Positions 46,301 to 54,139 of a stretch of 55,660 bases of DNA are shown here, one piece after another. The notes beneath the pieces are model-generated. The model was not told the DNA's origin. It saw only the letters and a list, made by a program, of their open reading frames with translations, and ran no database searches. Numbering within the stretch: position 1 is the stretch's first letter; every line of letters begins with the position of its first letter. Position numbers and translations under genes: made by a program. Source of the DNA: Bacteroidales bacterium (lineage in GTDB: Bacteria > Bacteroidota > Bacteroidia > Bacteroidales > Marinilabiliaceae). The stretch lies in NCBI GenBank assembly GCA_900766825.1, contig CAAFWU010000049.1, forward strand, positions 1-55,660, read 5' to 3'.

Positions 46301-46514
46301 CATCGAAATCGGTTACGGTACCGTTGGTTGTGCCATCTTCCACTACATAGGCACCGACCACGGGCTGCCCTTTGGAGTCCTTGATCACACCGTGCACAGT
46401 GGTAGGATTCTGTGCCAGCATGGGGACGGAAGGCAGCAATAGACCCAAGATGCTGCAGAGCACTGCAACAATGCGTCTGGTTGGCTTGTTTAAAAACTTT
46501 CCTATCGCTTTCAT
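43344..46514 (-). CDS. susC: SusC-like TonB-dependent xylan oligosaccharide transporter
   Basis: 1056 residues from the ATG at 46514 (MKAIGKFLNKPTRR...), with signal peptide ending PMLAQ. Order: carboxypeptidase-like DUF4480 domain ('VHGVIKDSKGQPVVGAYVVEDGTTNGTVTDFDGKF', about 35-115), TonB-box/plug ('GDIVVVGYGAMKRSDVTGSV', 'IRIRGINSLNASNQPIFVIDGV'), and a 22-stranded barrel ending 'FGLTVSY'. It imports xylo-oligosaccharides across the outer membrane with energy from TonB. First gene of the PUL; the regulator (usually a hybrid two-component system) is not in the window. Confidence 0.96.
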   Translation of the reverse strand: MKAIGKFLNKPTRRIVAVLCSILGLLLPSVPMLAQNPTTVHGVIKDSKGQPVVGAYVVEDGTTNGTVTDFDGKFTIKVTSNQLKASFIGYNTEAFSPRPDGKPVEVILKEDNVELGDIVVVGYGAMKRSDVTGSVVSVGDEAIKKSVITSVDQVLQGRAAGVSIQANSGQPGASTSIRIRGINSLNASNQPIFVIDGVVVDAATSDENSNPLSSINPSDIVSMDVLKDASATAIYGSRASNGVIMITTKKGKSGESTITYDGYAGWQEMPTKIDMLNQRQYAQLHNERADLNIVEKSSTFVRPDLLPDGTDWQEELFTRAAMQSHNLSVTGGSEKTTYAISGGYLDQKGIALGSSFQRVSFRGSVDSEIKKFLRGGVNFSFSESRQEIGTDNNVIMSALMQQPTVAVTGPDGSFDGPDDVWMPDNPVGLASLKTNNNKKVNFRFSAYLEADIVNDLKFKSEVSADYNFNRYYYYEPDYTFGIKTQDTRTSNWTKDNSRYVSWRNTLNYNKVFADLHNVNIMLGQEMSRSDYENQYGSTTGFLTNSTPDLSAGDRSKSAATGYKNHNSIASGFGRIFYSFDDRYLLTFTLRRDGSSKFSEDNRWGWFPAAAIAWKASNEAFLKDNEVLTTAKLRLGWGQTGNQNVSDWAYMSMLAFKNTKWGNGVLTGNTANPDLEWETTESYNVGVDLSFLSNRIELIADGYYKKTKNLLLQLPLPAFLGSAGYGAASNPWGNVGSLENKGFELTLNTVNIDKGDFSWRTNVVFSLNRNKVKELDSASSSIEKVFQIGSSKYTVTKTVVGEPIGQFWGYKVIGRFDKPEDFFYKDADGNVQQVALPEGNSISKSGTTIGDYRFADLNNDGVINNEDCTFLGNPEPKFTYGFGNTFSWKGVDLTIFFSGAYGGKAFNFTRTRIDDPRVNSNVTVDALNHAVVEKIDPDGSDDWRNLHVVGGASDMVAIQTSDANQNFRPSDRFVEDASYIRLQNISLSWTLPSDWVSKIKLSNVRIYGNIQNVYTWTEYKGMDPEIGAMYGDALMTGFDYGRYPSPRIFTFGLTVSY

Positions 46515-46581
46515 AAAAGTTACCTTAAATGTGTTTGCATTAAAAGGTGCATAAGCCTTGGCCAAGGTGTTTTGCGTTATG

Positions 46582-46632
46582 TACTGTTCGCTCAAGAGAT
46601 ACATAATTGAACAGTATTATGATGCAAACATA
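46582..46632 (-). promoter_or_regulatory. Likely PUL promoter and leader inverted repeat
   Basis: On the minus strand TATGTTTG (46632-46625) matches the -7 element; there is no clear -33 TTTG, which suits a promoter that needs an activator. Just downstream, in the leader, TACTGTTC (46582-46589) and GAACAGTA (46609-46616) form a perfect 8-bp inverted repeat. A related word ACTGTTCGCTTAA occurs again at 46888-46900 (12 of 13 identical to 46583-46595). Confidence 0.4.
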
Positions 46633-47036
46633 AAAACTAAGTTGTATAGGTGTGTTTTTTTTTACTTAATTTTTCTTAATTCTGCGAGAAAATAGGCATA
46701 TTTCGTTAATCCTACAAAAACAGTGACAAAAACTGGGTATCAAATTGAAAGCAAAAAACCTAACACTATTTGACTGTTTTTCTTTTACTTACAGTAGTAT
46801 ACATATCAAAATAGCTATTTTAAGCAAATTTTAAAGCAAACAAAAACCGCATCCGTTCGGTCTGTATGTATATTTTGTATTCTAAAAACTGTTCGCTTAA
46901 TATTAAACTACTTTAAATTGAAAGAATGGAGATATTGGGAGAAAGAGAGGATAGGAATATGAGAGTAAGAGAGCTAAAACAAGCAAGAGGAGATAATATG
47001 AAGAACGAAATAGTTCTTTATTATGGGTTTGAATGG
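46633..47036. other. AT-rich gene-free region upstream of the PUL
   Basis: About 400 bases with very high A+T and no credible ORF. It carries the second ACTGTTCGCT-type word at 46888-46900. It probably holds upstream activator sites of susC and marks the boundary between the PUL and the export cluster; otherwise I see nothing in it. Confidence 0.4.
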
Positions 47037-47432
47037 TTAGTCAAGAATAAATTTAATCACTGCTATTAATACTGCAATTAAGTACACGGACGACATTGCG
47101 ATAACCACTAATGCAATTGGCTTGCGCTCTTTTTTTATTGTTTCTTCATCGGCAACATCCAAGTAGACTTTTGTATTTTCATAAAACCCCCTTCTGTTTA
47201 AAAATAAACACTCTACCACAGCCAGCGCAAAAATTGCAGCACCAGTTTCTGTCTTGGCCAAAAATCTTAACTCCTCGCAAGCAAAACACGCTATAATAAC
47301 TATGCCAATGTAGCTACAAGCTGCAACAACAGAAGCATAGAAATATGTATCAAACTTGCCCCAAGACAAATAGTTACTTAACCGTTCAGTTATTAGACGG
47401 GATTTTATGTAACTCTTTATTATAAAGTACAT
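47037..47432 (-). CDS. Small membrane protein, possible immunity protein
   Basis: 131 residues with about three membrane segments ('FYASVVAACSYIGIVIIACFAC', 'AAIFALAVVECLFLN', 'IALVVIAMSSVYLIAVLIAVIKFI') and charged stretches between them. I do not recognise the family. The start is 12 bases after the stop of the Cys/Tyr-rich gene, so it is co-transcribed with it. Small multi-spanning proteins right after a bacteriocin gene are often its immunity factor; this is inference from position only. It is the last gene of the operon on this side. Confidence 0.55.
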   Translation of the reverse strand: MYFIIKSYIKSRLITERLSNYLSWGKFDTYFYASVVAACSYIGIVIIACFACEELRFLAKTETGAAIFALAVVECLFLNRRGFYENTKVYLDVADEETIKKERKPIALVVIAMSSVYLIAVLIAVIKFILD

Positions 47433-47444
47433 AGCAAAATCACA

Positions 47445-48164
47445 CTAATAGTTTAACTTAGATTGTTCATCTCCTGTGTCGGGAAGGCAATAAGAAAAAA
47501 AAGTGATAACTAAAGCTCCTACAGCAAGTCCCGTTACTGCAATTGGAGCAACAGAAAAAGCACCCAAAACCATAGCAGTACATCCAACAAAAGAACCTAC
47601 TGCATTTCCAACATCTTGAGGTGTTATATTTCCATCAAAAAGATCTTTAACACTTAAGCACGCTCCTAAAATGGTCCCTACTGCCGATGTCTTGCTAGCC
47701 AATTTCCCAAGAGCTACCATATCTGGGACCCATTCAGCAGCACGCTGCAGCCCCCAAAAAGTAATCTCTTGTGAAGAAATACCAGTGGCAACTAACCCCA
47801 ACTTTTCTTCCAATTCAGGACTTAAAAAGACAGGACTATTCCCATTTTTGAAGTTCTCAATCTCCTCCAATCCACGCCGAAGATAGAATGAGTCGTCATA
47901 ACAAGTGCCCGCAGATGAGTTAGACGTAGCACCTTGACGAGCATCGTTATCATAAAAATTATCCCACTCCGCTCTACATTGATTTTCAAGATAGGACAAA
48001 TCGAGCTCATCAGTATAGCCACAATCTTGGGTGCAAACAACTTCCCAATCGTAGCAGCCAGCATCGTAGAGTGGATAATCATAATTGTAGCTGCCCAATC
48101 CACAGCCACGCATACGCAGAGTTTCAGCCGTATATAGGGCTTGCAATTTTCGTAGATGTGTCAT
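47445..48164 (-). CDS. Cys/Tyr-rich protein with hydrophobic C-terminus, likely export substrate
   Basis: 239 residues; no match to a family I know. Residues 1-20 (MTHLRKLQALYTAETLRMRG) have no Sec signal but resemble the leader of Bacteroidota GG-type peptide precursors (L..L..L...E...M.G), with Cys at 21. Residues 21-95 hold six Cys (21, 37, 44, 48, 63, 88) and ten Tyr, with many Asp and Asn. Residues about 140-230 are hydrophobic and Gly/Ala-rich ('VGSFVGCTAMVLGAFSVAPIAVTGLAVGALVITFFSYC'), suited to a membrane hairpin. Placed directly after exporter genes and before a small membrane protein, so it may be an exported pore-forming toxin or large modified peptide. Inference. Confidence 0.5.
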   Translation of the reverse strand: MTHLRKLQALYTAETLRMRGCGLGSYNYDYPLYDAGCYDWEVVCTQDCGYTDELDLSYLENQCRAEWDNFYDNDARQGATSNSSAGTCYDDSFYLRRGLEEIENFKNGNSPVFLSPELEEKLGLVATGISSQEITFWGLQRAAEWVPDMVALGKLASKTSAVGTILGACLSVKDLFDGNITPQDVGNAVGSFVGCTAMVLGAFSVAPIAVTGLAVGALVITFFSYCLPDTGDEQSKLNY

Positions 48165-48192
48165 TTAATATAACTGTGTGTATGTAGAAAGC

Positions 48193-48253
48193 TTAGTCTC
48201 AAGATCTTAGTGTGTGCGAATTTCTATTTTGTGAAGACCCTTCTTGAGACTAA
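48193..48253. repeat. 12-bp inverted repeat between adaptor and substrate genes
   Basis: TTAGTCTCAAGA (48193-48204) and TCTTGAGACTAA (48242-48253) are perfect inverted repeats separated by 37 bases, in the 120-base gap before the Cys/Tyr-rich gene. It could be an operator, a long-loop attenuator or an RNA processing site. Confidence 0.6.
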
Positions 48254-48284
48254 AAAACAATTCTTTATGCTAAGGTAATCCATA

Positions 48285-49538
48285 TTAGTTTGTGTTCATA
48301 ATCAGAAAGTTAAAAATCTGCTCTATAAGCGAACGTTCCTCAACAATTATCTCCGATTTGCCAGACATACCATGCACATAGTGCAAGTTTGCCCACCAAA
48401 AAGGTTGATCCGTCATGTCGATGCTCACCTTAGCCATTCGAAGCGATGTTTCGGCACTCTGACCCGAGAAGACCGACGAAGAATAAGAAAGAACTTCGCC
48501 CATCAAATAACCATACTCATTTGGGGCATAGGAGTCGAGTGTAATCTTAACTGGCTCGCCTCCTATAAGAGACCCCGACTCCTTAGACTCAAAGAGGACT
48601 TCGCCCGTCAACTTGCCTTCGTCGGTAGGTATTGACCTGATAACGGGACTGTTTGCAACAACCATCTGACGGTCCGATACATTGGGATAGAGTTCAAAAC
48701 GTCCGCTCTGAGGTGCTGTGATAACACTCTGCCCTCGCCAGAGTTCAATAGATGTCAGCAAATCGGAAATTTTGGTCTCAACATTATTGCGGAGCTCCTG
48801 CTTTTTCACTGTCATCTCATCGATATAATTATTGAGCTCCATCTTATTTTGGAGTTGTTCCTGACGCAGAGAAAGTATTACAGATCTTTGGGACTCAATT
48901 TTGTGCTTTTGCAGCAAAAGATTTCTTACCGATTGGTTCAAATCGGTTCGCGAGACATGACCACTTACAAAAAGAGCCGAATCGTCGTGACACATCTGGG
49001 TCATTTGTTGGCCAATAACATTCTCAAAATATAGAACTTGAGTCTCTATGGTCAGTTGATTTGCGTAAGCGGAGTCTTTGCAATGCATCATGTTTAATCT
49101 GCTAACAACTTGATTAATTTGCTCAAAATTGAACCATTCATAGAGTACAAGTCTCAGGTTATTGCACTCGACCCCAAGTTCACCCATTTGGTTGATGAGC
49201 GCAGTATCGCACAAACATAAATAGGCCTATTCCCAATTGCCTGCAGTTAGCAAGTTCTGAACAGTGCTCACTGCCTGATAGTTGCATGATTTGAAAACAT
49301 AGGCAATATCTGCATTCTGCCAAACTGTATCGGTGGGACAACTAAGCAGAACCAGCCTACCAGTTTGCGGAGCCAGCAAATCATAGGTTCGACTGTTGGC
49401 CACTAAAACAATTCGTCCCTCAACAGTGCGAGGATGTTTAACAAGCAGTGCCAACGCAAGAACACATAGGAGCAAAAGTGCAGAGATGAGCAATAAATAG
49501 TTAACGGATCGTGGTGTTGCAAATGGGTTCCGTTCCAT
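48285..49538 (-). pseudogene. HlyD-like membrane-fusion adaptor with in-frame TAG
   Basis: 418 codons from the ATG at 49538, which is 10 bases after the exporter stop. It would be the periplasmic adaptor linking the ABC exporter to the outer-membrane factor. Residues about 13-33 are a membrane helix ('YLLLISALLLLCVLALALLV'); 'VEGRIVLVANSRTYDLLAPQTGRLVLL' is the first half of the barrel-sandwich hybrid. At codon 104 (49227-49229) there is TAG; the same frame then continues for over 300 codons through a helical hairpin (about 110-235) and 'VITAPQSGRFELYPNVSDRQMVVANSPVI' (second half of the lipoyl-like domain), to the end. The downstream part has only TTG/late ATG starts. Either a nonsense mutation, a sequencing error or readthrough. 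Confidence 0.7.
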
Positions 49539-49548
49539 AGAAAAACAA

Positions 49549-51285
49549 TTACGATTCTGTGATAAGAGATTTGTAATACCCTGGTTTGGCTGCCAAATAG
49601 TCATGTCGACCCATGTCCACCAACCGTCCGTTGTCCATCACCAAAATAAGGTCGGCATTCTTAATGGCTTGGGCTCGGTGAGTGGCATATATTCTGAGGG
49701 CATTGGCTCGGTGGATGTCAATTTTGTCCACAATTCTTTGTTCCATGAGAGTGGGCAGTGCATTGGCCATCTCATCGAAAAGGAGGACTTTGGCATCCCT
49801 ATAAAGAGCTCGGGCTATGAGCAATCTTTGTTTTTGTCCAGCACTGAGATTTTTACCGCCGTGACCTACTACGGTTCTGTAGGACAGGGGCATGCGCTCT
49901 ATATCGTCGCGCATCTGTGCCATTTCTACACACTGCACCAGACGTGTCTCGTTGTAGGGTTCCGAACAAATGATGTTAGTTAATATAGTACCATCGAAGA
50001 GATCGTTATCTTGCAAAACGGTCGAGAACTCACTCCGCCTCAAATCGTCCCAATTCATTGATTTTGTATTGGCAGAGCCAATATAGATGTCGCCTGCCGT
50101 TGGGCTAAGCAGACCACACATAAGTTTTAGCAGTGTAGATTTGCCACACCCACTTCGGCCCACAATACCAATCTTTTGACCATGTGCAAACCGCATGGTA
50201 AAGGCACGAAGAGCCACTGTGCCATCGGGGTAGCGATACGATAGTTGGTCAAATGTGATGTGCTGGTGTCGCGGGACGAAGACGCCTATACCATATTTGT
50301 TTGCTTCCACTTCGTCGGGTTGGTTATTGAAAACCGACATCCTCTGCAAACTAATCTGCGCAATTTGGCTTTGGTCCATAAACATCACCAACTTAAGCAG
50401 CGGACCGTTGAGCATGCCACTTAAATACTGAATGGCAAAAAGACTGCCCAATGTAAGATTGCCGTCCAAAACGTAAGAGCATGACAAATAAGTTATTAGA
50501 ATATCTTTAGACTGAATGATTAGATTGGACAGGGCATCCTGCACCTGCGAAAAACGGAACAATGCCAACTGCTGTCTGTGCAGCATAGCCACCAACTGGT
50601 TCCATCGGACAGAAAAGTGACCCATAAGATTGTTCATTTTAATGTCCACCGCACTGTCGTAGCTCTGAATGATGTGACGGTTGCACTTGGTCTGAGTGCC
50701 CCAAATACTCACGTCGATATTTCTTCTCTCTTTTAGAAAAAGTGCTTTCTGTCCCAAGAACAACAAACTGATTGCAAACGCTACCCCAAAGAGCGAAGTA
50801 TTGAAATAGAACAAAATAGCAAGATAGATAACCAGAAAAACAAGAGAGCTAAGCGAGGCGAAAAAGACATTGGACAGATAGGTCTGAATGCGTTCGCTAT
50901 CGTGCAGACGCTGCATTATGTCGCCAATGTTATAGAGGCGAAGGCGTTCCACAGACAGACGGCACATCTTGTCGAAATACTCACCAAGCATCACACATTT
51001 TACGCCATAGGTCATAAAGGCCCCAATATATGCCTGACATACAATGCCTAAGATGGAAGATAGCATAAGTACAACACTGGCCACGGCCATAAGCTTTATG
51101 AACGATAGAGACAAAGTTTGCAAACCATCGTCCACAATGGCTCGAGAAATGAAGGGCAAAATGGACTGAACAATGCCAACAACGGCTATCATGAGCAACA
51201 ACTTGGCAATGTCGGAACTATTGGGTCTGAAGTCTATAAAAAATTGGAGTTCTTGCCATGTGTCATATTTGCTGGCCAAGGGCAT
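49549..51285 (-). CDS. ABC exporter (fused membrane and ATPase domains), no C39 peptidase
   Basis: 578 residues from the ATG at 51285, overlapping the end of the nucleotidyltransferase gene by 23 bases, so translation is coupled. Residues about 25-290 form the six-helix membrane domain of type I exporters; about 335-575 the ATPase with Walker A 'GRSGCGKST', Q-loop 'VLQDNDLF', signature 'LSAGQKQR', Walker B 'VLLFDEMANAL' (catalytic Glu kept) and H-loop 'YATHR'. Bacteriocin exporters usually have an N-terminal C39 peptidase that cuts GG leaders; none is present, and the start leaves no room. It should export the cluster's product through the adaptor and outer-membrane factor. Confidence 0.88.
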   Translation of the reverse strand: MPLASKYDTWQELQFFIDFRPNSSDIAKLLLMIAVVGIVQSILPFISRAIVDDGLQTLSLSFIKLMAVASVVLMLSSILGIVCQAYIGAFMTYGVKCVMLGEYFDKMCRLSVERLRLYNIGDIMQRLHDSERIQTYLSNVFFASLSSLVFLVIYLAILFYFNTSLFGVAFAISLLFLGQKALFLKERRNIDVSIWGTQTKCNRHIIQSYDSAVDIKMNNLMGHFSVRWNQLVAMLHRQQLALFRFSQVQDALSNLIIQSKDILITYLSCSYVLDGNLTLGSLFAIQYLSGMLNGPLLKLVMFMDQSQIAQISLQRMSVFNNQPDEVEANKYGIGVFVPRHQHITFDQLSYRYPDGTVALRAFTMRFAHGQKIGIVGRSGCGKSTLLKLMCGLLSPTAGDIYIGSANTKSMNWDDLRRSEFSTVLQDNDLFDGTILTNIICSEPYNETRLVQCVEMAQMRDDIERMPLSYRTVVGHGGKNLSAGQKQRLLIARALYRDAKVLLFDEMANALPTLMEQRIVDKIDIHRANALRIYATHRAQAIKNADLILVMDNGRLVDMGRHDYLAAKPGYYKSLITES

Positions 51286-52819
51286 AGGCAACGAACATCT
51301 TGTCGTCGAGGCTGCATGCACCTATAACATCCAAAAGCGTATCGGCAAATCGGTAGAGGTTGTAGCTTAGGACCTCATCTTTAGACACCATAAGAACTTC
51401 GGAACCAGGCGCATTAAGCTCTTTAATTGACTGGAGAATTGGGCTCAAGTCAAGACCATTAATCCAGGAATGACACTTCGGCTCGCGAAAAGCCGTAACC
51501 ATATTATCATACTCCTTTTTTATTTGCTCTCTCTTGAGGTTGCCAACCAAATCGATGCATTCCGATGGCAACATTTTGTTCAAATGGGACGACAGATACA
51601 TATCGAAGACCGCAAGCCATGGATTGAAGTAAGTGCTCATTTTGCATGGGGCACAGTTTGAGGCATCGGATTTAACTATTGAGCCAAGAATATCGATGGC
51701 AAAAAGACGACGATTCGTTTGCCTAAACTTTTCACGGTTTACTTTACACAAGAGGTCGAAAAAAGGCGCTGCAAACATATTTCTGACTTCTAAGGGGTTA
51801 ATGGCAAACGGATAGTTCCAATGCTGAGACAAGCCGCTGGTCACAGAGGCTGGGTTTCCTAAATGAAACTCATGAATTAGAGGAATGACATGCTCATTGA
51901 GTTGCTGACGAGGGGAGGCAACAATAATGTAGAGACCTCGATTGAAAAGACCATCTTCGTAGAGAACGAATGAGACATATAGCAACGCTGGCAACCTACG
52001 GTCAACAAATGCGCAAAAGGCACTCTCAAGGTTTTGCAAAGACTCAAGACTGGCATCGTTGGTGCGAGGAGAGACAAAGACCACCATATTGTCGGCATCG
52101 GTCACATCCTTATATCTTTTGGTGGAATGGAAATGAAGCTTGCCGCCCGCCGAGTCGAGCACTTTGCTTATGAGATTCTCAATGGCAGACTTATCACGAT
52201 GGATAAAAAATTTGTCGAAAGCACCTACATACGTAAGCAAAAAGTCATCGTGAGACTCGCGCAGTTCGCGAGCTGCGGACTTTGCTTGATGCACCCATGC
52301 TCCTTTGCTCAATAAATAGAGGTTCAACGCTTTAGGCATGGCATCGGCAATGGTAAAAACCAATTCCTCATGGTCCTGAAGGCCGCAGATATCCTCGAAA
52401 AGAGTGGTTAATTTGCTGCGTTCCATGTCCAGAACCTCACGAGACACTACCCTTTTCTGCTTTATAAGAGCTGTAGCTTGTGTCTTGAGGTTTTGCAGAA
52501 TGCCTTTGGGGTCCCAAAGAATTTGACCTTTGCTCAGCATGGAAATTATGGCACCATTGCGGCTCATGGCATCCCGAGCCAAAATGCCTTGCACATCGAG
52601 AAGAGGCAAAGCAATAATCTGGATTTTGACCGAATTATAATCATAGGATTCGATGAATGTTTTGCGATGCCAAACCGAGAGAAGAATAACGTCGAGGTCG
52701 CTAAACTCATTGAAATAGTTCGAGACAAAACTGCCAGTAAGCATTACGCCAGACGAGTTTGGGAAATATTCGGCAATGAACTGATTCACAAGTGCAATGC
52801 ACTGTTCCTTACTTTTCAT
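51263..52819 (-). CDS. Nucleotidyltransferase-fold protein in the export operon
   Basis: 518 residues. The N-terminus matches the minimal nucleotidyltransferase motif: 'VMLTGSFVSNYFNEFSDLDVILLS' (GS...DxD, residues about 24-47), as in kanamycin nucleotidyltransferase and MNT-type proteins. The remaining about 400 residues are mixed helical and strand regions that I cannot assign; 'KDVTDADNMVVFVSPRTNDASLE' (about 240-265) could be a second, decayed copy of such a domain. No signal peptide: cytoplasmic. Four bases after the outer-membrane factor gene and overlapping the exporter gene. It may nucleotidylate the substrate or a carrier, or act as a regulator; function unknown. Confidence 0.65.
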   Translation of the reverse strand: MKSKEQCIALVNQFIAEYFPNSSGVMLTGSFVSNYFNEFSDLDVILLSVWHRKTFIESYDYNSVKIQIIALPLLDVQGILARDAMSRNGAIISMLSKGQILWDPKGILQNLKTQATALIKQKRVVSREVLDMERSKLTTLFEDICGLQDHEELVFTIADAMPKALNLYLLSKGAWVHQAKSAARELRESHDDFLLTYVGAFDKFFIHRDKSAIENLISKVLDSAGGKLHFHSTKRYKDVTDADNMVVFVSPRTNDASLESLQNLESAFCAFVDRRLPALLYVSFVLYEDGLFNRGLYIIVASPRQQLNEHVIPLIHEFHLGNPASVTSGLSQHWNYPFAINPLEVRNMFAAPFFDLLCKVNREKFRQTNRRLFAIDILGSIVKSDASNCAPCKMSTYFNPWLAVFDMYLSSHLNKMLPSECIDLVGNLKREQIKKEYDNMVTAFREPKCHSWINGLDLSPILQSIKELNAPGSEVLMVSKDEVLSYNLYRFADTLLDVIGACSLDDKMFVAYALGQQI

Positions 52820-52823
52820 ATAT

Positions 52824-54028
52824 TCACAGAGGCTGAATTGAAGTGTTCTTTTCTATATTGGTTTTGAGTACGTAGGCATCGAGAATTGTCTCCAATTGAG
52901 ATACCTTGGTTTGATATATTTGGGCCAAAGCCTGCTCTACATCACTTAAAAGAAGATGCTGAAGCAGAAACTTGTCCACTATACACTCTCTTTTCTTTTT
53001 AAGCACCTGCTCTTTGAGGCAACTATTTTGATATTTATGCATTAGGGCACGGAATTTTTGGCAATTTTCCTTTACGTCCAATACCATCTGTTTTCTTTTA
53101 CTCTTATGGGACATGACCAAGGACTCGCACTCAAGAGTGGTCTTTTTCAACTGTTTTTTATTGGACGATATGCCCGTAATGGAAATAGACAGATTGATGC
53201 CCGCACCATAGTCCTGTCCAATATGTTTCCCAATATCTGCCATGTGTGAAGCGGAGGAACTTAGACCCACATTGGCCGAAAAAGAAGGCGACCCCAATTG
53301 AGAACGACGTACTTTCTCAATGTTTTTGCGCTGACTTTCGAGCGAATAGGCATATTGAGCATCTACTTTTGCCAAAGCTAGGGTTGCTAAACTATCTTCG
53401 TTGAATATCAAAGAGGGGAAAGCAGGGCAACTATATGTCACAGTAGCATCGAGCAAAATGTTGTACTTCAACTCAGCAAACTGACGTTGGAAAAACCAAT
53501 TGATTTCGTTATCTACTATTTGGCTCTCAATCTCACGGCATTTGAGAATAGCCTCTTCTAAGTCGGTTTCGAGGGCACGACCCATACGTAACTGATTGGC
53601 AATGCGATTGCTGAGTGTAGTGTAGACATTGAGCTCACTTTTCAAAAGGGAGTCTCTGTATTGGCACAAAATCAAATTGAAGAAAGTACGGATGCATGTC
53701 ACTATCTCGTCGGAGAAGGAATCGGAGTTTTCTATTGACTTCTTTTGAAAAGAAAGGTTAACAAGTTTCTTATCCCACTTATTATCAGAAAAGAAATTCA
53801 AAGGTTGACTGAGTGTTAGCCTGCAATAATTCATTGAAATAGACTTAGATGTAGTCTCATCGGTAAAGTGAGTGTAGGCCGAAACACTTGTTTGAATAGA
53901 GAGAGAACCTCCTGTTGGATTAATAGGAATGGACAAACTAAATGATAAAGACTCATTAATATTGTTTACGCACATATAACACACACTACCATCGGGTTGA
54001 GTCACTGGCGATATGTTTTTAGAATAAG
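52824..54028 (-). pseudogene. TolC-like outer-membrane factor, 5' end removed by insertion sequence
   Basis: About 400 codons remain. The frame is open from the insertion boundary at 54028 ('YSKNISPVTQPDGSVCYMC') to the TGA at 52824. 'ISPVTQPDGS' is typical of the middle of the first repeat of Bacteroidota TolC-like efflux proteins, followed by beta strands ('ESLSFSLSIPINPTGGSLSI') and long helices with heptads; so about 100 residues including the signal peptide and first helix are missing. A GTG at 54005 could start translation but without signal peptide the product could not reach the outer membrane. The other part is expected beyond the right end of the insertion sequence. The intact protein would form the outer-membrane channel of the export system. 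Confidence 0.75.
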
Positions 54029-54047
54029 TAGGGTTTACTGAATTATT
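54029..54047 (+). repeat. Left terminal inverted repeat of the insertion sequence
   Basis: Pairs with 55642-55660 with one mismatch (T in one copy, C in the complement of the other). It marks the breakpoint in the outer-membrane factor gene. Confidence 0.8.
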
Positions 54048-54139
54048 CTAATCGATTATAATACAATAAAATAGAGTATGAGTTTCTTGGCTCTTTAAGC
54101 AAAAATTGGTATATTAGAGTGTTAAAAAGAAGCCAACAA

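Noticed and set aside
48193..48253. Intrinsic terminator after the adaptor gene
   Set aside because: Loop of 37 bases and no T run on the coding strand; kept only as an inverted repeat.
49227..49229. TAG-to-amino-acid recoding in this genome
   Set aside because: TAG ends normal genes here (serB, kinase), so host-wide recoding does not fit; local readthrough cannot be excluded.
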